NCBI GenBank assembly: GCA_934402515.1
Contig: CAKRTZ010000058.1
Location: 1 to 12,534, forward strand
Direction of reading: 5' to 3'
Source: an uncultured Lachnospiraceae bacterium
GTDB lineage: Bacteria; Bacillota; Clostridia; Lachnospirales; Lachnospiraceae
DNA length: 12,534 bases
Shown here: positions 12,100 through 12,534 of the stretch, one piece after another
How the letters are laid out: the number at the start of each line of letters is the position of its first letter
Position numbering within the stretch: position 1 is the stretch's first letter
Notes under the pieces: model-generated
What the model was told of the DNA's origin: nothing
Databases searched by the model: none
What the model saw: only the letters and a program-made list of their open reading frames with translations
Translations under genes and position numbers: made by a program

Positions 12100-12534
12100 T
12101 TACGGTTCTTCGTCGATGTAATCAAAAAGTTTTAGGTTCCCATCTTTACATTCAATGACGGCAGTGGCACAGTTTCCCATGTGGAAATGCCAGAAATCAC
12201 TGACAGGCACACCTGCAATAGGGTTTAAAATGCTGCGGTTCAGCGCACCGTGGGCAACCACCAGCAGGGTTTCATACTTACTTTCCAAAGGAAGAAGTAC
12301 TTCTCTTACAAATTCCCCGGTTCTGGCATACAGTTCCTCAAAGGATTCTGCGTCCTCTCCCGGCGCGTAATCTCCGGGATGTTTGAAAAAATTATAGATA
12401 GGACTATTGGAGTCTTCCATCGTCTCCCGGTATCGCACACCTTCCCACTTTCCGAAATTAATCTCTTTCAGATGCTCGTCAACAGACAGTTGAATGTCCC
12501 TCTTTCCGATCAAAATTTCGGCGGTATGTCTGGC
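12100..12534 (-). CDS. Histidine phosphatase family protein (phosphoglycerate mutase-like), 5' end cut by window
   Basis: The visible 144 residues begin ARHTAEILIG, the segment holding the second catalytic Arg in this superfamily (usually RARQTAE), and the frame is open to the window edge. EINFGKWEG supplies the conserved Glu region, and LLVVAHGALNRSIL carries the second catalytic His (AHG). The N-terminal RHG motif with the phospho-accepting His must lie beyond 12534. Members hydrolyse small phosphorylated substrates such as alpha-ribazole phosphate or sugar phosphates; the substrate here cannot be told. An in-frame start at 12513 would cut off the Arg, so it is not the true start. The stop is 16 bp from the MATE promoter. 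Confidence 0.9.
   Translation of the reverse strand, partial: ARHTAEILIGKRDIQLSVDEHLKEINFGKWEGVRYRETMEDSNSPIYNFFKHPGDYAPGEDAESFEELYARTGEFVREVLLPLESKYETLLVVAHGALNRSILNPIAGVPVSDFWHFHMGNCATAVIECKDGNLKLFDYIDEEP

Overview
The window looks like chromosomal DNA of an anaerobic Clostridia species, most likely Lachnospiraceae. The grounds are a SCIFF (six-cysteine) peptide gene next to its usual TIGR04086-type membrane neighbour, strong AGGAGG-type ribosome sites, sigma-A type promoters, a hisS-aspS pair of clostridial type, and an Rpn-family nuclease with EGITIGK repeats. The family assignment is inferred from recognised proteins, not from a database search.

Left end (1-790, minus strand): scfA (47 aa, too short for many gene callers) with its own extended -10 promoter, preceded by a small four-helix membrane protein. 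The radical SAM maturase that normally follows scfA would lie off the left edge. Diverging on the plus strand is a CNNM/CorC (HlyC-like) membrane protein with a consensus-like promoter whose -10 overlaps a small palindrome. It ends at a bidirectional terminator (2143-2175).

Centre (2180-7951, minus strand): one tightly packed seven-gene operon reads hisS, aspS, a small soluble protein, then four small membrane proteins that mostly carry an N-terminal zinc ribbon, one transmembrane helix and an outer helical domain. Gaps are a few bases or overlaps, the promoter is at 7923-7951, and there is no T-box. The zinc-ribbon family has no function I can name and is the best candidate for an undescribed system among the proteins.

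Middle right (7952-9290): about 360 bp hold four regularly built palindromic units, ACCTATAAG-N18-CTTATAGGT, followed by a strong hairpin and a chemoreceptor (MCP) signalling-domain fragment broken at both ends.

Right (9294-12534, minus strand): an Rpn-family PD-(D/E)XK nuclease gene with a three-unit 36-bp in-frame repeat, a possible coupled leader peptide and a tandem 16-bp repeat upstream; then a MATE efflux gene. The MATE gene is driven by a perfect TTGACA-17-TATAAT promoter through a roughly 200-nt structured leader that contains an intrinsic terminator and competing hairpins. That layout implies transcription attenuation and is the best RNA-level candidate. A histidine phosphatase gene is cut by the right edge.
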